A stretch of DNA of 64,000 nucleotides from positions 1 through 64,000 of the forward strand of contig NZ_JAEIJD010000005.1 in NCBI RefSeq assembly GCF_016307205.1. Reading direction: 5' to 3'. Under the pieces are notes generated by a model. It worked only from the letters and a program-made list of their open reading frames with translations. It searched no databases and was not told the origin of the DNA. The DNA is from Pontibaca salina (GTDB lineage: Bacteria; Pseudomonadota; Alphaproteobacteria; Rhodobacterales; Rhodobacteraceae). This document shows positions 1 to 7,280 of the stretch, in pieces (position 1 is the first letter of the stretch; each line of letters opens with the position of its first letter). The position numbers and the translations under genes were made by a program.

Positions 1-126
1 ATGATTTCAATCTCAGACATAAGCATGTGCTTAAGGCTATCCTTAAGCCTCCTTGGTCAGGCCAAGGTGTCCGGTCGAAACGGGGGCCAGTTCAATGGGA
101 CAGACGGGACGGAGAAGAAGCGATGA
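1..126 (+). CDS. 3' end of an unidentified ORF coupled to the serine recombinase
   Basis: Frame 1 is open from the first base and ends in TGA at 124-126, overlapping the ATG (123) of the recombinase as ATGA, the classic layout of translational coupling. The tail has the pattern CLRLSLSLLGQAK-SGR-GGQFN. A very similar peptide (TCLKLSLSRLARAK-SGR-GSQYN) is encoded at about 17895-17966. I do not recognise the family. ATG codons at 1 and 25 exist, so this could be a tiny leader ORF or the end of a larger gene upstream. It could also be a conserved recombination site that happens to be open. Confidence 0.3.
   Translation: MISISDISMCLRLSLSLLGQAKVSGRNGGQFNGTDGTEKKR
29..67. repeat. Two adjacent inverted repeats upstream of the recombinase gene
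   Basis: An 8-bp stem with a 4-nt loop (29-36 with 41-48) is followed directly by a 6-bp stem with a 5-nt loop (51-56 with 62-67). They lie 55-95 bp before the recombinase start, where serine recombinases usually keep their own res/operator sites. A role as recombinase binding site is inference. Confidence 0.45.
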
Positions 127-677
127 TTGTAGGGTATGCACGGACCTCGACCTTGGTACAGACCGCAGGGCTTGAGGCACAGGAGCGCGACCTTGCCGCC
201 GCAGGATGTGAAAAGGTTTTCGTGGAACGGGTATCGTCGGTGGACGTGAAGGCCCGTGAGAAGCTGACAGAGGCGCTTGAGTTTGTCCGTGAAGGGGACA
301 CGCTCGTGGTCACCAAGTTGGACCGTCTGGCCCGATCAGTGGCCCACCTGCTGGAAATCCTCGACACACTCACCGCCAAAGGGGCAAGCCTTCGCATTCT
401 TTCAATGGGCATCGACACGGGCACCGCTACGGGCAAGCTAATGCTGACCCTGCTAGGTGGCGTTGCAGAGTTTGAACGGGAAATCATGCTGGAGAGACAG
501 CGTGAGGGCATCGCCAAGGCCAAGGCTCAGGGGAAGTACAAAGGCAGAGCGCCGACGGCACGGGCCAAGGCTCAGGAGGTCTTGAAGCTGCACCGAGAGG
601 GCATCGGCGGCACCGAGATCGCCCAGCGCGTGGGCATTGGTCGATCCAGCGTCTATCGGATATTACAGGACAATTAA
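123..677 (+). CDS. Serine recombinase (resolvase/invertase family)
   Basis: A 184-residue small serine recombinase. Residues 1-140 form the resolvase catalytic domain: the N-terminal MIVGYARTST places the nucleophile at Ser9, KLDRLARS carries conserved Arg residues, and GEFERE-type helix E residues appear as GGVAEFEREIM. The C-terminus (about 150-184, GGTEIAQRVGIGRSSVYRIL) is a helix-turn-helix for DNA binding, as in Hin/Gin and Tn3 resolvases. The reading frame is open from 27, but ATG 123 begins the family motif and has a GGAG box upstream. It probably resolves multimers or inverts a segment of this element; no partner res site is proven. Confidence 0.93.
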   Translation: MIVGYARTSTLVQTAGLEAQERDLAAAGCEKVFVERVSSVDVKAREKLTEALEFVREGDTLVVTKLDRLARSVAHLLEILDTLTAKGASLRILSMGIDTGTATGKLMLTLLGGVAEFEREIMLERQREGIAKAKAQGKYKGRAPTARAKAQEVLKLHREGIGGTEIAQRVGIGRSSVYRILQDN

Positions 678-1038
678 GCGGCAACGGATACTCTATCCCC
701 AGCTTAGCCATATAAATAAGGGGGTCGGGAGGAAGGTGTGCCTAAAGGTGTGCCCAAGTGGTCCGTTCAGGGCCTTGATCTATTCTTTTGTGCATAAATG
801 TCACACCCCACCGCAATCTCACCCCTGATCTATCTTTTTGCTTGTTGCGAATGAGTTGCAAGTAGCTGTTGCTGCATCTGATGCCTCCACAAGTGTTGCA
901 TAAAGGTCACTGTACGTCCTTCTATCTGTTTTATTTTGCTGACGTAGACGCAGCGCAAGCGAGTGCTGGGTAAGGCGCAAGACCTACACGTATCCGATCA
1001 ATGTAGCATTGCGCATTCCCTCAAGCGCACCGTTCATC
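678..1038. other. Non-coding stretch with imperfect direct repeats
   Basis: No convincing gene is seen. Short imperfect direct repeats occur: TTGATCTATTCTTTT (about 775) and CTGATCTATCTTTTT (about 825), and GTGCATAAATGTCAC (about 790) and TTGCATAAAGGTCAC (about 895). They could be regulator-binding or promoter elements ahead of the structured region that follows. No promoter is assigned. Confidence 0.35.
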
Positions 1039-1680
1039 GCCGCTGCGCGGCTGAGCGCCGGTGGCTGGCTACCACGGAATAAGCGTGGGAGTGGACGCGA
1101 CTACCTGAGAATAAGTCAGGGAGTGGGCGCGACTACCTGTAAAAAGTACAGGGTATCCTTCCCGGCGGCATACCTAAGTTGGTTCGACCCACGTAGCTCT
1201 GCGGCCACCAATAATTCTTGTGGCCTTCTCCGTGGCCTCCTCGGGTACTCCCTTGTACCGGATATAGGGGAAGCTGCTTCTCATGGGCGTCCGATGCTTG
1301 TGGGTAAATTATACTCACAAGTCTCCCATTATTCGTGTCAGACCTCGCCAACGTCCGTTCGGCGGATGCTGCTCTGCGCTTCCCCTTCATTTTTTGAAGA
1401 AGAAGTCCGGCCTCGACCCCCTATCGGTGAGGCGGTGTGTGTATTTTTCTCACACACCCCACGGCCCCTCTCTGAATATTTTTCAGACTTCTCTCGCTGG
1501 TAATCATTTTCGTATTACCAAGTTCGGCTGCGTTCAGCCTGTACAGCCCCGATAGACCCCACCAGCCGCGCCTAGCGGCGCTTAGAGACCTACCTCCAAA
1601 TTCGCCTACCCCCCTACATGAAACCCAGAAGGCGCTCTACGGCCCCCTCACGGCCTCTCGGGATGGGCGTACTGTAGGAA
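1039..1680 (+). ncRNA. Candidate large structured RNA (hairpin array)
   Basis: About 640 bp without a credible gene contain roughly seventeen consecutive short hairpins, usually 5-10 bp stems with 3-9 nt, mostly A/T-rich loops. Examples (stem arms): 1072-1076/1084-1088, 1104-1108/1116-1120, 1136-1141/1147-1152, 1203-1208/1220-1225, 1244-1248/1255-1259, 1297-1306/1312-1321 (enclosed by 1283-1287/1325-1329), 1385-1389/1395-1399, 1434-1441/1451-1458, 1471-1476/1482-1487, 1498-1504/1514-1520, 1526-1530/1535-1539, 1565-1569/1575-1579, and 1613-1618/1673-1678. G-T pairs inside stems (for example 1303 with 1315) pair only if the plus strand is the RNA. Multi-branch closure (1158-1163 with 1268-1273) is possible. 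Large ornate prophage RNAs such as GOLLD and ROOL are known, but I cannot assign this to them. A single-stranded DNA function is the main alternative. Confidence 0.55.
1089..1152 (+). repeat. Tandem 32-nt hairpin units with compensatory stem changes
   Basis: Two 32-nt units (1089-1120, 1121-1152) share a 15-nt linker differing at one base, then a 5-bp stem around a 7-nt loop. A diverged third copy precedes them (stem 1072-1088). The outer CC/GG pairs are fixed while the inner three pairs differ in every unit (ACG/CGT, TGA/TCA, TGT/ACA) with pairing kept. Loops are GAATAAG, GAATAAG and AAAAAGT. Confidence 0.8.
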
Positions 1681-1742
1681 TAATATAATAATGTTCCATT
1701 TTCACACACATCCACGAAGAACAGAAGAAGAAAGAACACCAC

Positions 1743-2726
1743 ATGACAGACAATACAATCCACTCAGTAAGCGTTGGCGATATGTCCGCCGAGGAACTCG
1801 CCCACCTGCAAGCCCAGCTTGACGGGCCGAGCAACCCCAACGCCCAGCGCAACAGAGGCTTCCAGCCCCACGCAATGCCAGCGACACGACAGGAAGTGAC
1901 GATCAGCAACGGTCAATTCACCAATCCAGTCAACGTAAGCAAATCCACAAGCCCAGCGCACATCACCGCCACCGTCCCGACCATCAACCCCGGCATGATC
2001 CACATTCCCGGCTTTGGTGAAACAACCGTTGAAGCTGCAAAGGCTGGGGGATTCCTTCCACAATCGTTCAAGGCGGGCGATCCAAGCCCTTTTGACGTAC
2101 CCGCTCAGGCTCTCTCGTCCACCTCAGCGGGCAATGATGCGACGAACTCCAACGAAGTCGATCAGAATGACGATGAAAAGGGGGAGAACGGGGAGAAAGA
2201 GGCCCTCAGCGACGCAGAGCGCATCGTCAGCAAGGCCGGGGAGGTCCTCGACAGCATTGACCAAGCCCACGGCGCAGAGGTCACCGATCAGCACATGAAC
2301 GACGCCGTTGAAGCGGGGGACTATGATGCGGACAATCTGCCCGAAGGCGTCACCCCGGCGATGGCTGAACAGGTCATGCAGGGCTACATCGCCCAAGCAG
2401 ACAACACCCTGAGCGAAGTCGGGTCGTCTGTATCTGCATTGCAGGAAACCTTGACGGACGACGAATTGCGACAGGCACGACGTGCGACATTGGACAAGAA
2501 CACCGACGAACTCCAGCGTCTGGGGAAGCTGTCAATTGACCGCCTTGTGTCTATGCCTGAACGGGACCCCGAGGGTTTCCTTGAGTTGCTGGACGGTATG
2601 TCGTCAGAGGATCGGGCATTGCTTGTTCAGGACAAGAAGTCCGGCGAGTGGCGCTTGAAGTCCGCTCCGGGTCAGCCGGAGGTCAGCTTCGGGGCAGCCG
2701 TGCGGATCGGGTTCATCAAGCTGTAG
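1743..2726 (+). CDS. Hypothetical acidic protein of the left-hand element
   Basis: 327 residues, family not recognised. Residues 1-130 are Pro/Ser/Asn-rich and probably disordered. A very acidic stretch with DQNDDEKGENGEKE (about 137-155) is followed by a predicted helical region (about 155-290) rich in Glu, Asp and Gln. There is no signal peptide or membrane segment. The purine-rich leader GAAGAAAGAA just before ATG 1743 serves as the ribosome site, and an AT-rich stretch at 1676-1694 could hold the promoter. It is the first gene of a run of coupled small genes. The composition would suit a phage scaffolding or accessory protein, but nothing specific supports that. Confidence 0.7.
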   Translation: MTDNTIHSVSVGDMSAEELAHLQAQLDGPSNPNAQRNRGFQPHAMPATRQEVTISNGQFTNPVNVSKSTSPAHITATVPTINPGMIHIPGFGETTVEAAKAGGFLPQSFKAGDPSPFDVPAQALSSTSAGNDATNSNEVDQNDDEKGENGEKEALSDAERIVSKAGEVLDSIDQAHGAEVTDQHMNDAVEAGDYDADNLPEGVTPAMAEQVMQGYIAQADNTLSEVGSSVSALQETLTDDELRQARRATLDKNTDELQRLGKLSIDRLVSMPERDPEGFLELLDGMSSEDRALLVQDKKSGEWRLKSAPGQPEVSFGAAVRIGFIKL

Positions 2727-2836
2727 TAATCCCCACTCCTGACGCCAGTCAGAGACCAACAATCAACGTTAAGCAAGGCCCTCAAGTCACTGATTTGGGG
2801 GTCTTTTCTATTTGCAAAGAGAGAGATAAGATAGCC

Positions 2837-3103
2837 ATGACCACCAAGAAAAGAACCTTCAAACCAAGGACATGCGTAGAGTGTGCAGAGGAGTATACAC
2901 CGACCGGGACAACGCAGAAATACTGCGGGGAATGCCGTGAGGACGCCCGCCGGGACCGTCAGCGGCTCATTCAGCAAGCGCACCGCGAGGCCCGTGCGGA
3001 CATACCGCTAAGCCCCTACAAGATACACCTTGCGCAAGTCCGTGAACAGATACGCCTCAACCGCGAGAAACAAGAGGCGCGGCGCGCGGCGGGGCAGGAG
3101 TGA
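2837..3103 (+). CDS. Small zinc-ribbon protein
   Basis: 88 residues. CVEC (about residues 13-16) and CGEC (about 31-34) form a four-cysteine zinc ribbon of the type often fused to short basic helical tails in phage proteins. The rest is strongly basic and helical (RRDRQRLIQQAHREAR), ending in a Lys/Arg/Glu-rich helix. ATG 2837 was chosen because a GAGAGATAAG purine box sits just upstream and the zinc motif begins soon after; the frame is open further upstream without a start signal. It likely binds nucleic acid, but the exact role is unknown. Its stop overlaps the next start. Confidence 0.7.
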   Translation: MTTKKRTFKPRTCVECAEEYTPTGTTQKYCGECREDARRDRQRLIQQAHREARADIPLSPYKIHLAQVREQIRLNREKQEARRAAGQE

Positions 3104-3471
3104 TGAGCACTGCGTTGGGAGATCCCGTCTATCGCATCGTGGCTCACCGCATCCCGTGGTCAGACCACCGCACCCGAACAAACCGTGCTGGGCTGCGCCT
3201 CAAGTGGCGTTCGACAGACGAAACGGGCACCGATGAACTCCACCCCGCGTCAGAGTATCCCTTCCAAGACGCTTGCGCCGTATTGCTGCTTGATCGGGGC
3301 ATGGACGGGGCAACGAAAGTCACCCTACGGCACAGCGACAAGCCTTATGACAGTTTCCTGCCGATGCGCCTTGAGGATGCAGCCCGTCCGGGTGTCCGTC
3401 GGCGTACGGAGAGCGCGAGACTGCGCGAGTATTGGGCGGCACGTCGCAGGAAGGCAGAGGCGGCGCAATGA
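3103..3471 (+). CDS. Hypothetical protein, second in coupled operon
   Basis: 122 residues, no family recognised. ATG 3103 overlaps the preceding TGA as TGATG, and a GTG three bases earlier is also possible. The C-terminus is very basic (RPGVRRRTESARLREYWAARRRKAEAA), suggesting nucleic-acid contact. The middle contains LRLKWRSTDETG, which looks like a beta strand-turn. There is no cysteine cluster, signal peptide or membrane segment. It is translated in line with the zinc-ribbon protein before it and the 75-residue protein after it, so the three probably act together. Confidence 0.65.
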   Translation: MSTALGDPVYRIVAHRIPWSDHRTRTNRAGLRLKWRSTDETGTDELHPASEYPFQDACAVLLLDRGMDGATKVTLRHSDKPYDSFLPMRLEDAARPGVRRRTESARLREYWAARRRKAEAAQ

Positions 3472-3695
3472 GCGACTTGTACAGGCTCCTGAACACCTTC
3501 CCGGTCAACGTTCAGGGCAAGGGTCAAGTGGCCCCCAAGGGTTACGTCTCGCCGGAGCGTCAGGCCAACATGGATCGCCAGACGGGACACGGCGCAGAGC
3601 ATGACCTTCCCTCCTGCGGCGATCAGCCGCCAACACCAGCAGAGACAGCCAAAGCGACCAAGACCTTGGACCCCGATGATTGGCGGGAGGGGTAG
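3468..3695 (+). CDS. Hypothetical small protein, last in coupled operon
   Basis: 75 residues starting at ATG 3468, which overlaps the preceding stop as ATGA. The protein is hydrophilic and Pro/Gln-rich, with GYVSPERQANMDRQTGHGAE in the middle and the acidic end DPDDWREG. No domain is recognised. The four-base overlap and the purine-rich AGGAAGGCAGAGG upstream support real translation. A longer frame exists upstream but has no start signal. Function unknown. Confidence 0.6.
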   Translation: MSDLYRLLNTFPVNVQGKGQVAPKGYVSPERQANMDRQTGHGAEHDLPSCGDQPPTPAETAKATKTLDPDDWREG

Positions 3696-3812
3696 CAGTG
3701 CGAAGGGTACGTGAAAAATAGACACCCTTGGCCGTGGGGCCTCATTTCAGGGCAACACCGACGCCTCCACAGGCGCTTAATAAACTATGTTCAACAGACG
3801 TTATTCCCGATG

Positions 3813-3842
3813 CAGGGGGGTCCAGAAGCTGGACACCCTTAC
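3813..3842 (+). terminator. GC hairpin in the 3696-3904 gap
   Basis: A 6-bp stem with a 3-nt loop (3820-3825 with 3829-3834), extended by GGG/CCC pairs, lies between the small operon and the BRO-type gene. Only two T residues follow, so it is a weak intrinsic terminator or an attenuator-like element. Shorter hairpins at about 3726-3742 and 3766-3778 precede it. Confidence 0.4.
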
Positions 3843-3904
3843 GTCCGAACAATCTCCACAACAAAATGTGAACTGCATAAGCAGAGAAAGAGAAGAGAAG
3901 AACT

Positions 3905-4438
3905 ATGACCACGAGTAGCGTCGAAATCATCACCACCACCACCCCACCCCAAACCATGACCTCCGAAACACCGTTCGGGTCACTCCGCTCGGTCACCATT
4001 GACGGGAAAGTCTGGTTTGTCGCTGCCGACGTGTGCAGGACCCTTGGCATCCAGAACACCGCAGACGCCCTGAGTAACATAGATAGAACCGATGTTAATG
4101 AAATCAGACTTCAACGGCGAGGGCGTCCGAACAAACTGGTCAGCGAAAGCGGCCTTTATGATCTGGTCTTGCAGTCCCGTAAGAAAACCGCACGGGCATT
4201 CCGCCGACACCTGACCTCCGAGGTAATCCCGTCCCTCCACAAGCACGGCGTCTATGTCGTTGGGCAGGAGAACATGACCGATGCGGAACTGCGCCAAGCG
4301 GTCAATACCCGTGGCGAACGCCTTGTCGAAGGCACACGGGCGCAGCGTCACCAGCAATACGCCCAAGAGATAGCCCGTATTGAGGAGGAAGGGCGGAAGG
4401 CTACGTCGTGGGAACGCCACCTAGCAAAGAAGCCCTAA
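3905..4438 (+). CDS. BRO-N domain protein (phage antirepressor-like)
   Basis: 177 residues. Residues about 20-115 match the Bro-N domain: FGSLRSVTIDGKVWFVAADV, then LGIQNTADALSNID, then a conserved SESGLYDLVLQSRKKTARAF and RRHLTSEVIPSLHKHGVYV. This domain binds DNA and forms the N-terminus of many phage antirepressors and Ant/KilA-type proteins. The C-terminal 60 residues are helical and charged and lack a recognisable second domain. A purine-rich leader (GAGAAAGAGAAGAGAAGAA) precedes ATG 3905. It is convergent with the integrase gene, stop codons overlapping by four bases. A lysogeny or excision switch for this element is plausible but inferred. Confidence 0.88.
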   Translation: MTTSSVEIITTTTPPQTMTSETPFGSLRSVTIDGKVWFVAADVCRTLGIQNTADALSNIDRTDVNEIRLQRRGRPNKLVSESGLYDLVLQSRKKTARAFRRHLTSEVIPSLHKHGVYVVGQENMTDAELRQAVNTRGERLVEGTRAQRHQQYAQEIARIEEEGRKATSWERHLAKKP

Positions 4439-5841
4439 GCAGCGCCGTTCAGCGCCCTGTTCATGGCCCGTGCGGTCGCCTTCAACCGCGCCTGTCCGCC
4501 CCCGTAAGTCCTGTCACCTATTCCCTCCAACGCATGACCAAGGATCAAATCTTGCTCGATCTGCGCCACCTCGGCCAGCCTGAGCCGATCCTTCATATTG
4601 TGTCGGAGGGAGTGGACGACGTGCTTGGGGTCCTTGGTCACGCGTCTTATGTGCTTCATAAGCGCCGCAGAGGCCGCGTCCGCCCCCCTTTCAGCCCCAT
4701 ATTTAGGGAACAGCAAGAGACCACCCGCAGCCCCGTGAACAGCTTCTCTTGCCGCTTCCAGTGCATCCCCGATCAGTGGAACGCTGCGCTCTGAGGCGTC
4801 GGTCTTGATCCGCCGATCATCGTGCCAAGTAATCCTGATGTGTGGCAGGTCGCTTGTCACGTCCACGTCCTCCACCCTCAACCCCGTCACCTCCGACAAT
4901 CGGCATCCGGTGCCTTCAAGCAGCCTCCATATCCACGGCAGGGGCTGACGGGCTGACCCTATGACACGCTCGCGGGCTGCCTTGAGGATTGCTGGGGGCA
5001 ATGGGTCGCGCTTACTTATTGCCGCAGAGGACTTACCACGCACGACCTTCACGGACAGCTTATTGAACGGGTTCTGAAAGGTGCCGGGAAGGGGAAACTC
5101 GGTGGCGGCAAAGTTAATGACCGCCCGCAGCCCGTTCAGATCCCTTGTGACCGACGCGGGGCTAATCCTCTCCCCGTCGCTCTTGAGCCGATCAAGCATA
5201 TGGTCACGCACGTTGCGGGCATCGTCACGGGTCAGATCGACCAGCACAGGGTCCACCCCGCCCAGCGCGTCACGAACCATGCCCACGATTCTCAACAACC
5301 GGACAGCGGCCCGGCGACGGTCCTCGTGAGACTCACCGCCGAGGTGTTCCCGCATGTAAAGCAGACGGGCATCTTCAAGGGTCCACTCTGGCACTGCTAC
5401 AGGGGCGTGCTCCCCAGCGTTCCTCAGCGCATTGATCGTATGCCGATCTACCGCAGTTGCCCCGACGGGGTCCTGTGTCTCAGGGTCACGCGGGTACTGA
5501 CTGGCAATGCCTTCAACAGCAGCGTCACGGTGCATCCACGGGGTTCCCGCAGGTGCCAACGAAGCGGCCCGTTCCTGTGCGACCTCATACGCCCGCCGCT
5601 CTGTCAGCAAACCCCGATCAGCGGCACGGCCCTGCCCTTCGCTGTGTAAGGCTTTGGCTATCGCTTGCTCTACGTACGCATGAAAGCGGGGATATGCAGC
5701 TAGCGCCTCACGCTCACTATTCCCCAGCTTCCCCTTGAACTCCGTCTTTGCGATCACCTCAGCGACCGCTTTGGGAACCCTCCGGCGATAGTGCCAGCTT
5801 CCCGAGTCTGTCCGTTTCGCGTACTTCAAAACAAGCCTCAT
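4435..5841 (-). CDS. Tyrosine recombinase (integrase) of the left-hand element
   Basis: 468 residues. The C-terminal catalytic domain shows the tyrosine-recombinase signature: GTGCRLSEVTGL (Arg I), a Lys in the beta-hairpin region (RIKTDASERSVPL), HSLRHNMKDRL (His-x-x-Arg), GHALEGIGDRTYGG with the nucleophile Tyr near the end. The N-terminus (LKYAKRTDSGSWHYRRRVPK) resembles the arm-binding/DUF6538-like segment of phage integrases. The frame is open to 5955, but ATG 5841 begins the family-like sequence. Its start faces the att copy at 5928-5944, about 87 bp away, so it is the likely enzyme for inserting this element at tRNA-Leu. Confidence 0.92.
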   Translation of the reverse strand: MRLVLKYAKRTDSGSWHYRRRVPKAVAEVIAKTEFKGKLGNSEREALAAYPRFHAYVEQAIAKALHSEGQGRAADRGLLTERRAYEVAQERAASLAPAGTPWMHRDAAVEGIASQYPRDPETQDPVGATAVDRHTINALRNAGEHAPVAVPEWTLEDARLLYMREHLGGESHEDRRRAAVRLLRIVGMVRDALGGVDPVLVDLTRDDARNVRDHMLDRLKSDGERISPASVTRDLNGLRAVINFAATEFPLPGTFQNPFNKLSVKVVRGKSSAAISKRDPLPPAILKAARERVIGSARQPLPWIWRLLEGTGCRLSEVTGLRVEDVDVTSDLPHIRITWHDDRRIKTDASERSVPLIGDALEAAREAVHGAAGGLLLFPKYGAERGADAASAALMKHIRRVTKDPKHVVHSLRHNMKDRLRLAEVAQIEQDLILGHALEGIGDRTYGGGQARLKATARAMNRALNGAA

Positions 5842-5927
5842 TGTGTACCCCGTGTGTACCGTAATGTGTACCGGACGGGACGCAAGAGTGCTTAATGCGT
5901 TGATATATCGACACTTTCCATAGGAAA

Positions 5928-5944
5928 ATGGTGCCCAGGAGAGG
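5928..5944. repeat. att core copy (left boundary of complete element)
   Basis: ATGGTGCCCAGGAGAGG is identical to 13442-13458, the 3' end of the tRNA-Leu gene including the CCA complement. Sequence outside the 17 bp differs on both sides. It is the junction between the two integrated elements. Confidence 0.9.
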
Positions 5945-5991
5945 CACCAACCCATTGTTTTTGCCTGTTTTTATTTGTCCGCCTTTGCCTT

Positions 5992-6082
5992 TATCCCCCT
6001 AAGAACAAAGGTGGAGTTGCCCTAAGTTGTCTTGTCCTGTCCGCCCCTATCCACTAGCTTAGGGTGGATATTTAGGGGGATA
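5992..6082. repeat. Arm-type repeats at the integrase promoter
   Basis: A 23-bp motif at 6060-6082 (TAGGGTGGATATTTAGGGGG plus ATA) recurs with one mismatch at 13365-13387 near the other end. Its right half also occurs inverted at 5992-6002 (TATCCCCCTAA), and TATCCAC at about 6048 pairs with GTGGATA. The motif includes the GGGGGA ribosome site of the integrase at 6087, so a bound protein would block integrase expression. It likely binds integrase or the AlpA-like factor. Confidence 0.7.
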
Positions 6083-6086
6083 GAGA

Positions 6087-7280
6087 ATGCGGGCGAAAAA
6101 CAGGCTTTCATCGCAATTCCTTAAAACTGCGCCAGTGGGCAAACATTGCGACGGGGCGGGGCTGTGGTTCGTGAAGCGCGCAGATGGTGGGGCGCAATGG
6201 GTACAGCGTGTGACTGTTCACGGGCGCAGGCGTGAGATGGGGCTGGGCGGCTTTCCGGCGTTATCTCTGGCCGAAGCCCGCAAACGGGCTGACCACTGGC
6301 GCAAGATGGCAGCGACTGGCCGTGACCCCATCAAGGAACGCGAGGCTGAACAACGCGCTGCACGGCGGGAAGATATATCTCTGGCGATATTGACCGCTGA
6401 CGCATTTGAGGCACGAAAAGCCGAGTTGAAAGGAGATGGCGCGGCGGGCCGTTGGCTGTCACCTCTTAACATTCATGTTTTGCCTCAGCTGGGCCGCGTG
6501 CCGGTAACGGACCTCGACCAGCGCGATATTCGCGATACGCTTGCACCCATCTGGCATACTAAGGCTGACACCGCACGCAAAGCGATGAATCGGCTTTCCA
6601 TCGTGCTGCGCCATGCGGCGGCGCTGGGTTTGGATGTGGACTTGCAGGCAACCGAAAAAGCCAAGGCACTCTTGGGTAAATCGCGGCATGTGCCAAAGAA
6701 CATTCCAGCGATGGCGTGGGCCGATGTGCCAACCTTTTATGCAAGCCTTGAAGAACCAACCCTGACGCACCTTGCCTTGCGCCTACTAATCCTAACAGGT
6801 GTGCGCTCGACCCCGTTGCGCAATATCCGACTTGACGAGATTGAAGGCGACGTGTGGACCGTGCCAGCCGAAGCCATGAAGGGCCGCAAAGGCGCGACCG
6901 AAGCCTTCCGCGTGCCGCTGTGCAGTGAAGCCCAGCGCATTATCGACCTTGCGCGCCCGCACGCCCGCAACGGCTTCCTGTTTCCGAATACGCGCGGCGG
7001 CGTGATTAGCGACATGACGCTTTCACGGCATATGGAGCGGCGCGGGCTGGAAGCGCGCCCGCACGGCTTCCGCACAAGTCTGCGCACATGGCTGGCCGAA
7101 GCGACCGACGCGCCGCACGAAGTGGCAGAGGCGATGCTGGCGCATGTGGTGGATGGTGGCGTGGTGCGTGCCTATCGAAGAACTGATTACCTCGAACAGC
7201 GCGCGAAGCTAATGGAGCGCTGGGCCGACCATGTGACCGGCGGCGCTGGGCAGGTGATTAAGCTGGCGGGGGCAGGCTAA
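6087..7280 (+). CDS. P4-type tyrosine integrase (DUF4102 family)
   Basis: 397 residues, full length for the family. The N-terminus (to about 90: GLWFVKRADGGAQWVQRVTVHGRRREMGLGGFP...LSLAEAR) is the DUF4102 arm-binding domain. The catalytic domain carries LTGVRSTPLRN (Arg I), a beta-hairpin Lys (EAMKGRK), RPHGFRTSLRTW (His-x-x-Arg), MLAH and AYRRTDY with the nucleophilic Tyr. It lies next to att 5928 and reads into the element. Its ribosome site is inside the 23-bp arm-type repeat, suggesting autoregulation. The stop overlaps the next start by one base. It should integrate and excise the element at tRNA-Leu(CAG). Confidence 0.95.
   Translation: MRAKNRLSSQFLKTAPVGKHCDGAGLWFVKRADGGAQWVQRVTVHGRRREMGLGGFPALSLAEARKRADHWRKMAATGRDPIKEREAEQRAARREDISLAILTADAFEARKAELKGDGAAGRWLSPLNIHVLPQLGRVPVTDLDQRDIRDTLAPIWHTKADTARKAMNRLSIVLRHAAALGLDVDLQATEKAKALLGKSRHVPKNIPAMAWADVPTFYASLEEPTLTHLALRLLILTGVRSTPLRNIRLDEIEGDVWTVPAEAMKGRKGATEAFRVPLCSEAQRIIDLARPHARNGFLFPNTRGGVISDMTLSRHMERRGLEARPHGFRTSLRTWLAEATDAPHEVAEAMLAHVVDGGVVRAYRRTDYLEQRAKLMERWADHVTGGAGQVIKLAGAG

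Larger units (their letters stand above)
1..5944. mobile_element. Left-hand integrative element, left end outside window
   Basis: This accessory segment ends on the right at the 17-bp copy of the tRNA-Leu 3' end (5928-5944). It contains a serine recombinase, a hairpin-rich non-coding region, a coupled operon of unidentified small proteins, a BRO-N protein and a tyrosine integrase whose start lies about 90 bp from the att copy. An integrase beside an att core is the usual arrangement for a tRNA-targeted element. The other att copy is not in the window, so the left boundary is unknown. No capsid, tail or terminase gene is recognisable. Confidence 0.6.

Noticed and set aside
637-828. 63-residue frame after the serine recombinase
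   Set aside because: It starts inside the recombinase gene in another frame without a signal and has low-complexity coding character.
1009-1503. 164-residue plus-strand open frame across the hairpin region
   Set aside because: It would start at TTG without a ribosome site, has no recognisable sequence, and runs through perfect back-to-back hairpins; the structured-RNA reading explains the region better.
1039-1580. CRISPR array
   Set aside because: Stems differ in sequence, spacing is irregular, there are no conserved repeats of 24-37 bp with unique spacers, and no cas genes are present.
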